NCBI GenBank assembly: GCA_023053575.1
Contig: JAKZAP010000022.1
Span: 14,550,518-14,614,517, forward strand
Source of the DNA: Branchinecta lynchi
Taxonomy: Eukaryota; Arthropoda; Branchiopoda; Anostraca; Branchinectidae
Reading direction: 5' to 3'
DNA: 64,000 bases
Shown: one piece after another, positions 57,101 through 60,100 of the stretch
Numbering within the stretch: the stretch's first letter is position 1
Layout of the letters: the number at the start of each line of letters is the position of its first letter
Made by a program: the position numbers and the translations under genes
Notes under the pieces: generated by a model
Databases searched by the model: none
What the model was told of the DNA's origin: nothing
The model's input: only the letters and a program-made list of their open reading frames with translations

Positions 57101-60100
57101 CAATTCCATCTCAACAGCGTTAGGCTCCCATGGACGGTAGGGTTCTCCTAATCCGAGAGACTTCAAAGCTTTTCTGGTGTGGGAGTGAGCTATCACCTCC
57201 AACTCCCGATCGTAGACATAGTCGTTGCACTGATAGCAAAATACACTCCCATATGAAAGATCCACAGCTGAAAATAAGACGATTTTTGAATGGCGCCAAA
57301 GAATATGATAAAATTCAAACTTAAAGCACAATGGACACTTCTAATGCTTTACTTTGTATTAAATGCTTCACAAATAAACATTTCCGACTTCTTTTAGAAG
57401 ACGCTACGGAAATCGGCCGTTTTCTTGTTATCCCTTGTCTTTACCTCTCTGGCATTTCGGCGATCCAAATCTTAGGAGCTGGGATATCGTGGCAGGAAAT
57501 TCAAAAACTCCCAGCAATGCTTGATAGAAAAGGATATATTTGAGATGTCACCAAAGTCAAGCCGCAGCTGCAGATTACCTGATTGTTCTAGTGTTTCATC
57601 AGACGTTCCATGGTTTAAAGTGCCTATTAAAAGTTTTTTTTTGTGGAATAGTGTTGTGAAGCTTGATAAGCTTGCTTTATAAAATGTACCACAATATGCA
57701 ATAAGCTTATAAAAAAATAACATAGCTACATAAATCATTCAAAAACAAATAACCTATTCAAGTCTGAATTATACAACCTGATTTATGCATACAATAAAGA
57801 TCTACTAAGTACTATAAGAAACATCCCTTTTATCTTTGTCCAAGCTAGTAAACTGAGCATGTACTGGCCCAAAAAATTACGCTTTGAAATATCACAGAGA
57901 GGAAACTGTTGAAAAAGCTGCTGATCTAGGGGGTAAGCATTGTTCCTAGGTTGTTACAGAGTGGGATTGGGATAGTTTGATGTGCCCATTGAACTTTAAC
58001 AAATCACAGTGAGCACAAATAATTATTTAAGTCACCTTTTTTTCTAGAGAAATAAGGGTTTAAAAAAAAAAAAATCTTCAATGCCCAGAGGCTAGTCTGT
58101 ATGGGACTGATTACTCTCAACACATCAAATAACACAAACACTTGGACAAAAATAAAGAAAGGAAAAAAGAAAGAAAGAATATCATTTTCAATATTTTGCT
58201 CTTATTGTTAAGTTAGTACCAGTAACAACAAAATTACGGCATCCGATGAATCGCACTACAGTTATGCATTATTTTCATGATCGTAAGAAGTATCCCGTCA
58301 AAAGAAGGGAACAATGAAAAAGAAACAGCAGACAAAATTTAACTAACCTAATTTGATTTATTGTGTCAAAAGATAGCGAAAACACTTTGCTCTTAGCAGA
58401 TATCACGTTCTTAATTTACTATTCCGATCAGAATGTCAGAGGCGAAAAAAAACCCACATCAGTACGAAACTTAGTGTTCAAAGAAGCTGTAGTGTGTATT
58501 AGTTGGTAATCACTAGTCAAATATTAGTTGCTTTTTTTATCCGAATTCTCCTCGCGCTTCTCCTATTTCGCGTTTTTGAACTATTCACATAAAGTGAATT
58601 CTCCTTTTTTTTGCGTTTTTGTCAGAATCGAGAAAAGGGAGCCTCAAAATTCTGCAGAATCGAGAAGTTGCTCCGATGGCAAATTCTCGATTCTCTTCTC
58701 TCCGTTCTCCTCCCTGATTGGTGAACAGAGTGTGGGTGTTCAATATGCATAAACACGTATACCGGGTTGCGGACAAGCTGTAAAATTAGTATTTTCGTCA
58801 AAAGCGAGAATGGAGAAGTCAGAGGAGCAAAACGGTAATTTGTGCGAGAATCACAATTCAGAAGCGAGAATTTGGAAGGGAGAATTCGGATCAAAAACGC
58901 AACTATTTAATGCTAGAACTGTCTTTGCATCGGGCGAAGTTCCTAAAAATGTGATCCATAACAATATCGAGTTCTTGTCCACATGACATACTACATATCA
59001 TCATAGACATGAATAAAAATCATCCAATCCTTAGAGTTTACCAGCTCGTCTTCCTCCAAAAAGAGACCCTTATTCTGCTCCTTTCTAACCATCTCTGTAA
59101 ACCATATAACAAGAAGGTGAGAAGTCTACTCCAGGCTCCTAGGGTCACCTTACAGTCAAAACCTAGGGTTGACGGGGCTAGCAACACTCGATATTTATAC
59201 CACCACTACCCGCCTTCTTTGTCACGGGAGTTCTCATCGGCGGTCTCCGTTTTTTCTTATAAGCCGTTTTTGCATCCACCGGTGACTACTCACCAGTCTT
59301 ATAACCCGTTTTTGAACTAACCGGTGCGGACCAGAACCTGCTCGGGAGCCCGGCATTACCGAGGACTTCGCAAGTTTTCGTCAACTCACTGGTGAACCAA
59401 AAACGCGGTATAAGAGAACAAGACCAAAGGTTTCGATGGGGTCCCAAAAATTCAATATATGATCCAGACAACTGGGTCTTGTCTTAGCCAGATCCAGTCT
59501 TCGCCAGACTCCTTGAACATTTTTACTATTAAAACTCAGAAACAGATTAAGGCCAAATAGCTAATAATCTGAGAAAACCAAGTTCAGATATGGATTCAGC
59601 ATGTGTGTTTACCCCTATAAGTCATATCTGTTTTGACGAAAACTTCCTGCCACTTCTGCCAATTTCCCGGTTTCTGCCGAACTCCGGAACTACTCGTCCG
59701 TCGAAAAAAGAAAGCTTCTTTCCCCAATAATGAACATCTAATCGACTTCAAATAAAACTTTAACTTATAACAAATTTTCTGACTCCAGCCGGATTCCGGT
59801 CGAACTTAATGCCCGGGTAAAAAATGATTGTGACACACGGATTCAGCATCTCTTCTTAACCCTAAATCGGATATCTAATCAACTACAAATAAAACTTCAA
59901 CTTTTAACAATTTCCAGTTTTGGCCGGATTCCGGGCGAACTACATGTCCGGGTAGAAAGTTTTCTCACATAAGTAATCAGCATGTCTTCTTGCCCTAAAT
60001 CAAACATCTAATTAACTCCAAATAAAACTTTTAATTTTAACAAGCTTTCCGGTTTAGGCCAGATACCGGGCGAACTAGTTGTCCGTCGAGAAAATGGTTT